A DNA stretch of 53,330 bases from Olavius sp. associated proteobacterium Delta 1 (GTDB lineage Bacteria > Desulfobacterota > Desulfobacteria > Desulfobacterales > JAFDCJ01): the NCBI GenBank assembly GCA_902749685.1, contig CACVKW010001312.1, positions 1-53,330 of the forward strand, in the 5' to 3' direction. The notes beneath the pieces are model-generated. The model saw only the letters and a program-made list of their open reading frames with translations. It had not been told where the DNA came from and did no database searches. Both the position numbers and the translations under genes were made by a program. Shown piece after piece: positions 1-7,207 of this stretch (within the stretch, counting starts at the first letter, position 1; each line of letters begins with the position of its first letter).

Positions 1-117
1 AACCTGATTTCTAAATCACTAATTTCCCGTTTATAACTGCCTGTTTTTATTAAAGGCAGTATTTGATTTTCAAATTATTTTGGACAGCAATGATTGAAAC
101 ACGTTGCTTGCGTCTTG

Positions 118-918
118 TCAAATAATCACCCGCACCATGTCGCCTTTCCGGGCATTTAATAGCTGGGCGGCATTGCCCTTATTTACGGCGACTTCCAGAT
201 ATCCACGACTCCCGATTAGACCCAATGGGGTGTCGGGTCGGACGGTTTCGTATGTCTGGTAAATTCCATAAATGGTGTGTGAACCGATCAGGATTCTGAT
301 TTTATTTTTTTGACCGGTCTGCTCGACCTGCGTCAGCATCCGATAATCAATATTTGATATCAAATTGCCGAAATGATCGACCGCCACGACTGTCCCGGTG
401 ATCTCACCGGTAGCCGATATGCGAGGATGCAGATTCCCAAGCCAGACAGCATCGGCCGGGGAGATTTCATCGCCCAACTGATGAAGATCGACTCCCTGAG
501 ATATATGGGCTCCCACCGGAGCAATTATATCCCGGCCGTGAAATGTTCGACTGACGGTATCCAAAAAGAAATTTGACTTCGTAAGTCGAACCAGTGAAGT
601 GACGGCTTTTTCGTTGAATAAAAGTGTCAGCACCCCGTTATCCGGTGCAATAAAAAATTGCTTTCTCATTTCAAAGGCCAGCAGGAATCGACCGGTGCCG
701 ACGCCGGGGTCCACAACAATTAAATGGATACTGCCGTCGGGAAAATATCGGTAGGTGGAGTGAATCGCATATGCGGCCTGCACGATATCCTGACTATCGA
801 TCTGGTGGGTGATATCGACAATGGTAGCCGAGGGATTGATGGATAAAATAACCCCTTTCATCAACCCAACGTATTCGTCCCGGTTACCAAAATCAGTGAG
901 AAGCGTAATGATAGACAT
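118..918 (-). CDS. SAM hydroxide adenosyltransferase (DUF62 family)
   Basis: A 266-residue protein of the DUF62/SAM-dependent chlorinase-fluorinase superfamily. Characterised DUF62 members use water or hydroxide to split S-adenosylmethionine into adenosine and methionine. The Asp-Arg-His set known from DUF62 proteins is present as D70 (VVDPGVG), R77 and H127 (FHGRD), and the N-terminus has the family pattern TLLTDFG. I start at the ATG at 918, two bases after the ruvB stop; an in-frame TTG at 924 would overlap ruvB. It is the last gene of the ruvCAB strand group and may be co-transcribed with ruvB. Its physiological role is not established. Confidence 0.88.
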   Translation of the reverse strand: MSIITLLTDFGNRDEYVGLMKGVILSINPSATIVDITHQIDSQDIVQAAYAIHSTYRYFPDGSIHLIVVDPGVGTGRFLLAFEMRKQFFIAPDNGVLTLLFNEKAVTSLVRLTKSNFFLDTVSRTFHGRDIIAPVGAHISQGVDLHQLGDEISPADAVWLGNLHPRISATGEITGTVVAVDHFGNLISNIDYRMLTQVEQTGQKNKIRILIGSHTIYGIYQTYETVRPDTPLGLIGSRGYLEVAVNKGNAAQLLNARKGDMVRVII

Positions 919-920
919 GA

Positions 921-1964
921 TCAAGAAAACATCTTGGTCTGGACCTTAAAGCCCAGATGCCTGAAGGAGGCCTCGGATGCTTTTCGGCCGGAAGATGTGC
1001 GGGTAATGAAGCCGATCTTCAACAGATAGGGTTCGATAATATCCACCAGGGTGTCGGACTCCTCTTGCAGGGTTGCCGCAATGGCTTCAATTCCCACCGG
1101 ACCTCCGTGATAGAACTTAATGATGGTATTGAGGTAACGGCGATCCAGGTCGGTTAGGCCTTTTTCATCAACCCCTTCTAGCTCCAGCGCAGCAGCAACC
1201 GTTTCGGTGGTGATGTTGCCGTCTGCTCTGACCTGGCTGTAGTCCCGGACCCGTTTCAGCAGTCGATTTACGATACGCGGGGTTCCCCGCGACCGTTTGG
1301 CAAGTTCAACCGCGGCTTCACCACCAATTGTAATCCCGAGCAGTGCCGCCGAACGCTTGGTAATTTTCACCAAATCGGACTCGGCGTAAAAATCCAGACT
1401 GCGGAAGATGCCGAAGCGGTCACGCAGCGGTGCCGTAAGCAGGCCCACCCGGGTGGTAGCCCCGACCAAGGCAAAGCGCTTCAATTGAAAGCGGTGACTG
1501 CGGGCATGCACACCCTTATCGAAAACAAAATCGATGGCAAAATCCTCCATCGCCGGATAGAGGAATTCCTCCACGGCCTTGGGGATGCGGTGAATTTCAT
1601 CGATGAAAAGGATGTCGCCGCTCTCAAGATGGGTCAACAACCCGATCAGATCGCCGCCTTTCTCCAGCGCGGGCCCTGAGGTAACGGTTAAATTGCCCCC
1701 CAACTCGTTGGCAATGATATGGGCCAGAGTGGTTTTGCCAAGACCCGGCGGGCCATGCAAAAGAACGTGATCGATGGGTTCGCGGCGCTGCATGGAGGCT
1801 TCAATTGCAATCTTGAGGGATTCTACCACCTCAGCCTGTCCCACATAATCGGATAGGTGTGCCGGGCGCAGTGATAATATTTCCGGTTCCTGATCATCCT
1901 GCATCGGCTCACCGGATACGATACCTTGCTTATCGGAAGAAAATGAAAAGACGTCATTGGACAT
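921..1964 (-). CDS. ruvB: Holliday junction branch migration ATPase RuvB
   Basis: The motor ATPase of the RuvAB complex, which drives branch migration of Holliday junctions in recombination and replication-fork repair. It is an AAA+ protein with Walker A GPPGLGKT, Walker B LFIDEIH, the sensor sequence GATTR, and a C-terminal winged-helix region (GFITRTSSGRKAS). The ATG at 1964 (MSNDVFSF) has a GAGAG sequence nine bases upstream. An in-frame ATG at 1982 would add six residues but shows no ribosome binding site. RuvB is separated from ruvA by 332 bp holding an inverted pair of heptad repeats, unusual for an often tightly linked pair. It ends two bases before the DUF62 gene. Confidence 0.97.
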   Translation of the reverse strand: MSNDVFSFSSDKQGIVSGEPMQDDQEPEILSLRPAHLSDYVGQAEVVESLKIAIEASMQRREPIDHVLLHGPPGLGKTTLAHIIANELGGNLTVTSGPALEKGGDLIGLLTHLESGDILFIDEIHRIPKAVEEFLYPAMEDFAIDFVFDKGVHARSHRFQLKRFALVGATTRVGLLTAPLRDRFGIFRSLDFYAESDLVKITKRSAALLGITIGGEAAVELAKRSRGTPRIVNRLLKRVRDYSQVRADGNITTETVAAALELEGVDEKGLTDLDRRYLNTIIKFYHGGPVGIEAIAATLQEESDTLVDIIEPYLLKIGFITRTSSGRKASEASFRHLGFKVQTKMFS

Positions 1965-1982
1965 AGTCTGTTGCTCTCGCAT

Positions 1983-2296
1983 TATTTAAGGTTGACTTGA
2001 ACCTATTAGCAATATTGGCACTTAGGTGGAAGGCGTTTGATGATTGAATATTTTAGATTGAAGATTGAATATTTATGGTTCGCCTTCGGCGGATCGATTT
2101 AAACAATTCGGGACCGGAGTAGTTTTTTGCACTGTCCGCGGGCATACTGTCTACCCGGTCCTGATTTTTCTGGATTCCTTCCTGCGCAAGAATAACGATT
2201 TAGATCGCAATCAACCAGGTGACTTCTGAAACAGTTAAAATATAAATGACAGAGCGCAGCGACTTCCATAAATATTCAATCTTCAATTTTCATTAT
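1983..2296. other. ruvB-ruvA intergenic region, no gene seen
   Basis: A 314-bp gap. It holds the inverted heptad tracts at 2042-2076 and 2271-2305, a short hairpin at 2081-2091, and about 170 bp of interior sequence with no convincing ORF, RNA or promoter. The interior end next to the right arm (2247-2265) carries, on the minus strand, the CGCT-N-CGCT motif also found beside tracts at 7011 and 36765. Confidence 0.6.
2042..2076 (+). repeat. Heptad repeat tract, GATTGAA type (left arm of ruvB-ruvA gap element)
   Basis: Five consecutive 7-bp units; three of the five are exactly GATTGAA and the other two are TATTTA-like. Bases 2057-2078 are a perfect 22-bp inverted match to 2266-2287 on the far side of the gap. 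The tract at 19505-19539 is a near-identical copy in the same orientation. A small hairpin (CGCC-TTC-GGCG) follows at 2081-2091. Confidence 0.8.
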
Positions 2297-2305
2297 TCAA
2301 TTATT
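2271..2305 (-). repeat. Heptad repeat tract, AATCTTC type (right arm, overlapping ruvA 3' end)
   Basis: Five 7-bp units of the form AATnTTC. On the minus strand this is the same GATTGAA-type array as 2042-2076, giving a 22-bp perfect inverted repeat (2057-2078 with 2266-2287). The ruvA stop codon (2297-2299) and its last two Asn codons lie inside the tract, so the array supplies the end of the reading frame. Confidence 0.8.
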
Positions 2306-2920
2306 TTCCATCCTTTCCCCTTTGTACACTTCATCAAACAATTCTTCGGCCGTGGTGATCGCGTCATTGCGCTTCATGGCCTTGACAACCATCTTTCTGG
2401 CATCGGCAGGTTTATGACCGAGTTGCTTGATCATCACATCCAGCACCTGCTTGGTAAAATCTTCAATCAGGGGAGTTTCCTGGTGTTCAACCGGCTGGAT
2501 CAATGCAAACTTGCCCATCTTCCCTTCCAGGGTGGCGATGATCTTTTGCGCGGTTCGGCGGCCGATGCCTTTTAACTGCGTGAGCCTGGCGATTTCGCCG
2601 GATTCAATGGCTGTGGCAATATCTCTGATGGGCACGTTTAGCGCCTTGACGGCTTTTAGCGGCCCGATATCTTCCACTGAAATAAAATATTGAAAAAATT
2701 CCTTTTCGATTTCAAGATTGAAACCGATTAAAACGGGTTTAGGTTGCCGTTCGGTTTGCTGGAAAAAAATGTAAAGCGAAATATCTTCGCCAACATTTTT
2801 ATTTTGCAGTGATTCCATGACAATCGCCGGCAGCAGCACTTCATAACCGATCTGATTAGTCAGGAGCAGGACGCGATCTTCCTCTTTTTTTAACAATTTG
2901 CCTTCAAGATAACCAATCAC
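2297..2920 (-). CDS. ruvA: Holliday junction branch migration protein RuvA
   Basis: The junction-binding subunit that loads RuvB onto Holliday junctions. At 207 residues it is of normal length. The N-terminal OB fold begins IGYLEGKLL; tandem helix-hairpin-helix motifs follow around residues 75-130 (FISVEDIGP and LKGIGRRTAQKI), and the C-terminal RuvB-contact domain covers roughly residues 155-200. The start codon is GTG at 2920. The final residues ENN and the stop are encoded within a heptad repeat tract, so the native C-terminus may have been altered by the repeat. Ordered after ruvC and before ruvB. Confidence 0.97.
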   Translation of the reverse strand: MIGYLEGKLLKKEEDRVLLLTNQIGYEVLLPAIVMESLQNKNVGEDISLYIFFQQTERQPKPVLIGFNLEIEKEFFQYFISVEDIGPLKAVKALNVPIRDIATAIESGEIARLTQLKGIGRRTAQKIIATLEGKMGKFALIQPVEHQETPLIEDFTKQVLDVMIKQLGHKPADARKMVVKAMKRNDAITTAEELFDEVYKGERMENN

Positions 2921-3028
2921 AATTCAATTCCCGCTACCCGTTTTAATGGTTTTGATAGGCTTGATGCTGGACTTCACCCTTTTTAAAATCGACCCATCCA
3001 CCGATTTTGAGCTGACACAACGAGTATA

Positions 3029-3077
3029 TTTCCGCATTCCGCGTTCATCCATCACTCCGACTTCCGCATTCCGACTT
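3029..3077 (+). repeat. Heptad repeat tract, TTCCGCA type, two phase blocks
   Basis: Units of the form nTTCCGC occur at 3029-3049 and again, shifted by four bases, at 3057-3077 (CCGACTT/CCGCATT). The tract starts seven bases beyond the ruvC stop codon at 3084-3086. The same unit type recurs at 9625-9659 and 36905-36939. Confidence 0.65.
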
Positions 3078-3083
3078 AAAATT

Positions 3084-3572
3084 TCAAATATGGTTTTCAT
3101 AATAGCGGTAAAAACCGATAAGGGCAAGCCCCATGGCATCGGAAGCGTGATAGGGTCTGATGGGAAATTGGTGCTTTAATCGGTGCCGCACGGACTCTTC
3201 CAGCTGCATTTTGCTGGCATTGCCGTTTCCGGTCAACACTTGCTTCGCCTCCCGCACGGGAATCTCAACCAACGACACACCCGTCTGCCATCCGGCAAGC
3301 ATCACGACCCCGGTCACTTGCCCCAGGGTTATGCCGGACTTGGGGTATTTGGCCAGAGAAAACACATCTTCAACGACCATTAAGTCAGGTTTTTCATCTT
3401 TTAAGATTTGAAGAAGGTTTGAATAGATTTGAGCGAGACGGTTTGGCAAAGAATTGCTTTTGAGGGTGTTAATGCTGCCAAAGGAATAGCCTGTGATATT
3501 GCGACCATTTCCTCGAACGATTCCGACACCGGTTGCCGAAAGGCCAGGATCTATACCGATGATTGTTATCAT
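3084..3572 (-). CDS. ruvC: Crossover junction endodeoxyribonuclease RuvC
   Basis: The resolvase that nicks Holliday junctions symmetrically, acting with RuvAB. The 162-residue protein shows the expected RNase H-like active site: D8 (IGIDPG), E68 (VVEDVF), H142 and D145 (HASDA). The ATG at 3572 gives the usual MITIIGIDPG start. It lies 12 bases downstream of the cpoB stop, so it may be read from the tol-pal side. The 163-bp gap to ruvA contains a heptad tract next to the ruvC stop and no gene. Confidence 0.97.
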   Translation of the reverse strand: MITIIGIDPGLSATGVGIVRGNGRNITGYSFGSINTLKSNSLPNRLAQIYSNLLQILKDEKPDLMVVEDVFSLAKYPKSGITLGQVTGVVMLAGWQTGVSLVEIPVREAKQVLTGNGNASKMQLEESVRHRLKHQFPIRPYHASDAMGLALIGFYRYYENHI

Positions 3573-3584
3573 TGGCCGTTCAAA

Positions 3585-4454
3585 TTATTTAAAGTCTTTC
3601 AGTTTATCTTTGGCAATTTTTGCTTCGTTGGTTTTGGGATACTTTTTTATCAGTTCTTGTAAAATAAGGCGGGAATTGGCTTTATCACCCAGATTTAAAA
3701 ATGCGAACCCCTGCTTTAAAAGAGAAGCCGGCACCTTGTTGCCTTTGGGATAGTTCTCGATCACTTTTTGATATTCGAGAATGGCTTTTTCATACCATTT
3801 TTCGCGGTAATATATTTCACCGATCCAGAACTGGGCATTGTCGGCGCGCTCCGATTTGGGATAACGCTCGATGAGTTCCTTGAACTTTTTGCGGGCTGCA
3901 TCGGAGTCTCCCTGATCAAAAGCCTGTTTTGCCTGCCGGTAAATTTCATCTTCGGAAATCTCTTTGGTAACTTTGGTGACCGGTACGATTTTGGCCTTGG
4001 TTTGTCCGGTTGCGGCTGCCGGCTGGGAAGCTTCAAAATTCAGGTATTGTTCAATTTTACCAATTCGCTCATCGTTCATTCTGGTCGAATCTGCCAACTG
4101 GTCCAGCCGCGCCTGTTTGTTGCCGGTGGCCTCAGCTTCTTTTTGTTTTTGGCGCCCTATCGAAAATTCTAGCTCCTCGATTCTGCCGGTTAATGTACGG
4201 ATTTCGTCGTTAAGAGCAGCAACCTGCTGGCGCAAAGTAGCAGCCTGGTGCCGCAGTGCCTGTTCTTCACCCTCACGGTTTTGCAAATCACTTTTTATGG
4301 CCTCACTCTTTTTACGGGATTCGGCATTGCGCACTTCCAGTTCGGATAAGCGATTGTCAATCGTCGCAACCTCATTCTGGCTGACACACCCGGCGACAAG
4401 AAATAAACAGGCCGAAATTGAGACGACAGCTGATTTCATTGCAGGTATGTTCAT
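3585..4454 (-). CDS. cpoB: Tol-Pal system protein CpoB/YbgF (lipoprotein form, coiled coil plus TPR)
   Basis: Periplasmic partner of the Tol-Pal machine, which in characterised species links outer-membrane constriction to septal peptidoglycan synthesis. With the ATG at 4454 the protein has 289 residues: a lipoprotein signal with lipobox VAGC (C23), a Q/E/R-rich coiled coil about residues 30-120, a linker, and C-terminal TPR repeats (EIYRQAKQAFDQGD, ADNAQFWIGEIYY, SLLKQGFAFLNLGD). Many CpoB proteins are soluble rather than lipid-anchored, so the lipobox is worth noting. An alternative ATG at 4442 also keeps the signal. It follows pal after a gap with strong hairpins. Confidence 0.92.
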   Translation of the reverse strand: MNIPAMKSAVVSISACLFLVAGCVSQNEVATIDNRLSELEVRNAESRKKSEAIKSDLQNREGEEQALRHQAATLRQQVAALNDEIRTLTGRIEELEFSIGRQKQKEAEATGNKQARLDQLADSTRMNDERIGKIEQYLNFEASQPAAATGQTKAKIVPVTKVTKEISEDEIYRQAKQAFDQGDSDAARKKFKELIERYPKSERADNAQFWIGEIYYREKWYEKAILEYQKVIENYPKGNKVPASLLKQGFAFLNLGDKANSRLILQELIKKYPKTNEAKIAKDKLKDFK

Positions 4455-4502
4455 GGCATTAAAACCCAACCTAATTAATCCGCATCATCATTAACTTGAC
4501 CC

Positions 4503-4531
4503 AAAAAATTACCCGCTGATTTTAAGCGGGT
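4503..4531 (-). terminator. Intrinsic terminator downstream of pal
   Basis: A 7-bp stem (ACCCGCT/AGCGGGT, 4511-4517 and 4525-4531) with a 7-base loop is followed on the minus strand by AATTTTTT (4510-4503). This fits Rho-independent termination of the tolB-pal transcript ahead of cpoB, perhaps partial, allowing more Pal than CpoB. Confidence 0.65.
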
Positions 4532-4545
4532 TTTAGTTGATAAGA

Positions 4546-4576
4546 CAGCAGGTGCCGAAAATATCGGCACCTGCTG
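4546..4576 (-). promoter_or_regulatory. Perfect 13-bp hairpin between pal and cpoB
   Basis: The arms 4546-4558 (CAGCAGGTGCCGA) and 4564-4576 are exact reverse complements with a 5-base loop. No T-run follows on the minus strand, so it reads more as an mRNA 3'-end stabiliser or processing structure for pal than as a terminator. A smaller stem (GGGCT-GT-AGCCC) lies at 4591-4602. Confidence 0.55.
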
Positions 4577-4661
4577 CATATCGGAACAATGGGCTGTAGC
4601 CCTATTTTAATCACCCGCAATATTAAAAGCGGCTTACTCTTATGGCAAAAAAAAATCCCTG

Positions 4662-5177
4662 TTAATTGACCACAAAGTGATCGCGCCTGTTTTTAGCCCA
4701 GGCTTCTTCCATATGTCTGGGATCTACAGGTCTTTCCTCGCCGTAGCTGATGGTTGTCAAGCGCGAAGGATCAATTCCCAGGTCAATCAGAAAGGCTTTG
4801 GCACTTTCAGCACGCCGATCACCCAGGGCAAGGTTGTACTCATTCGTACCGCGCTCATCACAATGGCCTTCGATGGTCACCGTTGCATCGGAATTTTCGC
4901 GCAGCCATTCGGCTTTTCGCAGCAGGTTATCCTGGGCGGCGGGCGTCAGGGTGGATTTATCAAAATCGAAATAAATGTCTTCCTGCATCACCACATCAGG
5001 CGCCATGTAGACGGCGACTTCCTCTTTTTTAACCTCCATCGTCTCCATCGGCGCTTTCTCTTCAGCGACCGGTTCCACCGGAGTTGCATCAACCACTTGT
5101 TTCTGACATGAAACGGAAAACAACAATCCCGGAATCACAAACAACAGTGCCAAAAAAATCCATTTCTTCTTTTGCAT
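4662..5177 (-). CDS. pal: Peptidoglycan-associated lipoprotein Pal
   Basis: Outer-membrane lipoprotein that ties the outer membrane to peptidoglycan and binds TolB. The 171-residue protein has a lipoprotein signal with lipobox SVSC (lipidated C24), a short acidic/proline linker, and an OmpA-like peptidoglycan-binding domain from about residue 65 (DIYFDFDKS, IEGHCDERGT, LALGDRRAESAK with the Asp and Arg that contact meso-DAP in the family). A purine-rich AAGGAGGAAAA site precedes the ATG at 5177. It sits 27 bases after tolB. Confidence 0.96.
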   Translation of the reverse strand: MQKKKWIFLALLFVIPGLLFSVSCQKQVVDATPVEPVAEEKAPMETMEVKKEEVAVYMAPDVVMQEDIYFDFDKSTLTPAAQDNLLRKAEWLRENSDATVTIEGHCDERGTNEYNLALGDRRAESAKAFLIDLGIDPSRLTTISYGEERPVDPRHMEEAWAKNRRDHFVVN

Positions 5178-5204
5178 TTTTTCCTCCTTTCACATTCGGA
5201 AAAT

Positions 5205-6545
5205 CTAGTTATCGAAATCGTTCATAGACCATTTGGGGTTGGTCTGCTCGCCTTTCATCATAAGTAATCGGCGTTGATCGGTTCCAAAGGCAGTCATCAC
5301 ATATATTCGAAAAAGTCCTTCACGGTTGGAGCTGAAGACGATCATACTGCCGTCCGGTGACCATGATGGCGCCTCATTGTCCCCTGATTCATGGGTTAAT
5401 TGGAGCGGTTCCAAACCATCAACATCAATTATAAAAATATTGTGCCGGCCGTCAACCAGTGATGAATAGGTGATCTTATCGCCTCGCGGAGACCAGCATG
5501 GTTGGGTGTTATAGTTACCCTTATAGGTTAATCGTCTAGCCTTATCCGAGACCAGATCTTTGATGTATATCTGGGGATTTCCCGACCGAGTGGAAACAAA
5601 AGCAATCTTTTTGCCGTCCGGTGACCAACTGGGAGATATATCGCTGCCCCTCATCCTTGTTAATCTTTTAATAATTTTCCCGGTTCCAGTCAACAGATAA
5701 ATTTCCTGATCGCCTGAAAAGGAAAGTGCTGCGGCCAACTCAAATTTCCCCGGAACCCACGCCGGCGTGATATTGATGCCCTTTTCGGCCACTGATACTT
5801 CCCGCATTTCGGCCAGGTTTTTTATAAAAAGATCGGGCTTGCCTCCTTTAAAAGAGGTATAGGCCAGATATCGTCCGTCAGAGGACCAGGCCGGAAACAA
5901 TGAAATCTCGTGGTTGCGGGTTACCTGCTGAGGACTATAACCATCAAACTCGCAGCTGTAAATCTCTTTATTTCCGCTACCGGTGGAGACAAAGGCAATT
6001 TTACTAGCGAACATGCCTTTGTGCCCGGTGAGATATTGAATCACTTCACTGCAGAACCGATGTATTATTTTACGTTGATCGGCCGGTCTGCCGGCATATT
6101 TTTTGCCAAGGATACGCTTGTTCTTGAAGGTGTCAAACAGGCGCAGCTCCATGGCGAGTCTTCCGTTGGTTACCTCGCAAAGACCGGTGATCAGCAATTC
6201 GGCGCCGATAACGGTCCAGTTGGCAAAATTAATTTGAGGGGTTAGAACACCATCTTTGGCAGGGTCGAATAAAAAGGCGCCCCGGTCCAGTATTTTAAAA
6301 TAACCGGTGTATGCAAGGCTGGACGAAAGTAATTCGGCCGCGGATTTTGACAACCGTTCTTCTTCCCCGGTTCCGGTCACATTTTTGAATAAGGGGACAG
6401 CCAGAGGGATTTTTCTTAAAAACGGGTTGCTGATGTCAATATAATCATACTGATCCGCGTCGCTTTGAGCCACAGACACCATCGGACCAATTAGGAAAAA
6501 GCCAAGGGAGATAAAAACAATGCTTCGCAAACACCTTACGATCAT
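5205..6545 (-). CDS. tolB: Tol-Pal system translocation protein TolB
   Basis: Periplasmic beta-propeller that shuttles between Pal and the TolA/TolQR inner-membrane motor. I start at the ATG at 6545, with AAGGA nine bases upstream; the longer frame to 6608 lacks a ribosome site. The 446-residue protein has a Sec signal peptide (hydrophobic run ending near AQSDA), an N-terminal domain, then PD40 propeller repeats such as SPSWSPDGKKIAFVS and PSWSPDGSMIVFSS. Upstream lies a 660-bp gap before tolA, so tolB-pal-cpoB may have its own promoter, although I could not identify one. Confidence 0.96.
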   Translation of the reverse strand: MIVRCLRSIVFISLGFFLIGPMVSVAQSDADQYDYIDISNPFLRKIPLAVPLFKNVTGTGEEERLSKSAAELLSSSLAYTGYFKILDRGAFLFDPAKDGVLTPQINFANWTVIGAELLITGLCEVTNGRLAMELRLFDTFKNKRILGKKYAGRPADQRKIIHRFCSEVIQYLTGHKGMFASKIAFVSTGSGNKEIYSCEFDGYSPQQVTRNHEISLFPAWSSDGRYLAYTSFKGGKPDLFIKNLAEMREVSVAEKGINITPAWVPGKFELAAALSFSGDQEIYLLTGTGKIIKRLTRMRGSDISPSWSPDGKKIAFVSTRSGNPQIYIKDLVSDKARRLTYKGNYNTQPCWSPRGDKITYSSLVDGRHNIFIIDVDGLEPLQLTHESGDNEAPSWSPDGSMIVFSSNREGLFRIYVMTAFGTDQRRLLMMKGEQTNPKWSMNDFDN

Positions 6546-6859
6546 TCCGATTTCCTTATAATTACCTGAATTTTGCGAGCAAATACCCCTTATGAAGTAC
6601 GAGGTCAATTTACCGCGATTAACTTGCAGCGATAATTGTTGCTCTAAAATTCAGGTATCTATTTTTTTAAACTATATTAGGCCTAAATTATTCCGCTGCT
6701 AGGCGCTTTAGATGTTAAATTCAGTTTCTTTTGCGCGTTCCAGAGATTATTTGCACAGCTTGTTGGCAGCCAGATCCAAGTACAGCAATTCAGGTGGGCA
6801 TTTTATGCCCTGCTTTTGACCCGACAGTCAACAAAAAAATATAAACGATCCAAGGCTTG

Positions 6860-6900
6860 TCCGCCTTCGGCGGATTCTAGGTTCAGCGTTCAAGGTTAGT
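6860..6900 (+). repeat. CCGCC hairpin plus three-unit heptad tract (GGTTCAA type)
   Basis: A perfect 6-bp stem TCCGCC-TTC-GGCGGA (6860-6874) is followed five bases later by three 7-bp units of the type nGTTnAn (6880-6900). The pairing of this hairpin class with a heptad tract recurs at 2081, 7089 and 45591. Confidence 0.55.
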
Positions 6901-6980
6901 TCCATCGTAACTCCGAGCCTTAGATCACTAAACCGCGTATGAAACTACACAAAGTTTAACAGCGAACCGCAGAACCGCAG

Positions 6981-7105
6981 AATATCGAATGTCGAATGTC
7001 GAAGGATGGAATCGCTTCGCTCGGTCACTTTTTTATAAAAAAGACAGGATACCTTACTTCGACATTCGACATTCATTATTCGATATTTATCCGCCTCGGG
7101 AGGAT
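6981..7105. repeat. Composite inverted element: heptad tract, core, inverted heptad tract, hairpin
   Basis: The left tract (6981-7008) has units AATGTCG; the right tract (7054-7088) has the inverted unit GACATTC twice plus related units. Between them lie a CGCT-T-CGCT motif (7011-7027), a 16-bp palindrome of T6-AT-A6 bounded by C and G (7028-7043), and GACAGGATACC (7043-7053). The hairpin ATCCGCC-TCG-GGAGGAT (7089-7105) abuts the right tract. This is the most complete copy of the repeat family in the window. No coding capacity. Confidence 0.7.
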
Positions 7106-7170
7106 TCTCTTTTACAAAGTTTCTATTCGATTAAACTGACAGCCTCGACAGCCATCGGCTGAGCGTAATC

Positions 7171-7198
7171 CTGAAACTCTGAACCTTGAACCTCTATT
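7171..7198 (+). repeat. Short heptad tract beside tolA stop (CTTGAAC type)
   Basis: Units CTGAAAC, TCTGAAC and CTTGAAC run in phase from 7171, with a fourth weak unit to 7198. The tolA stop codon is nine bases away at 7208. Confidence 0.5.
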
Positions 7199-7207
7199 CC
7201 TAAATTG

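Larger units (their letters stand above)
6546..7207. other. tolA-tolB intergenic region, repeat-rich, no gene seen
   Basis: A gap of about 660 bp within an otherwise compact tol-pal cluster. The half nearest tolB (6546-6850) shows nothing I recognise. The other half carries heptad tracts at 6880-6900, 6981-7008, 7054-7088 and 7171-7198 and hairpins at 6860-6874 and 7089-7105. No ORF with a plausible ribosome site was found. Confidence 0.6.

Noticed and set aside
2924..3179. Small ORFs on both strands between ruvA and ruvC
   Set aside because: They overlap the ruvC 3' end and a repeat tract, and have no ribosome site.
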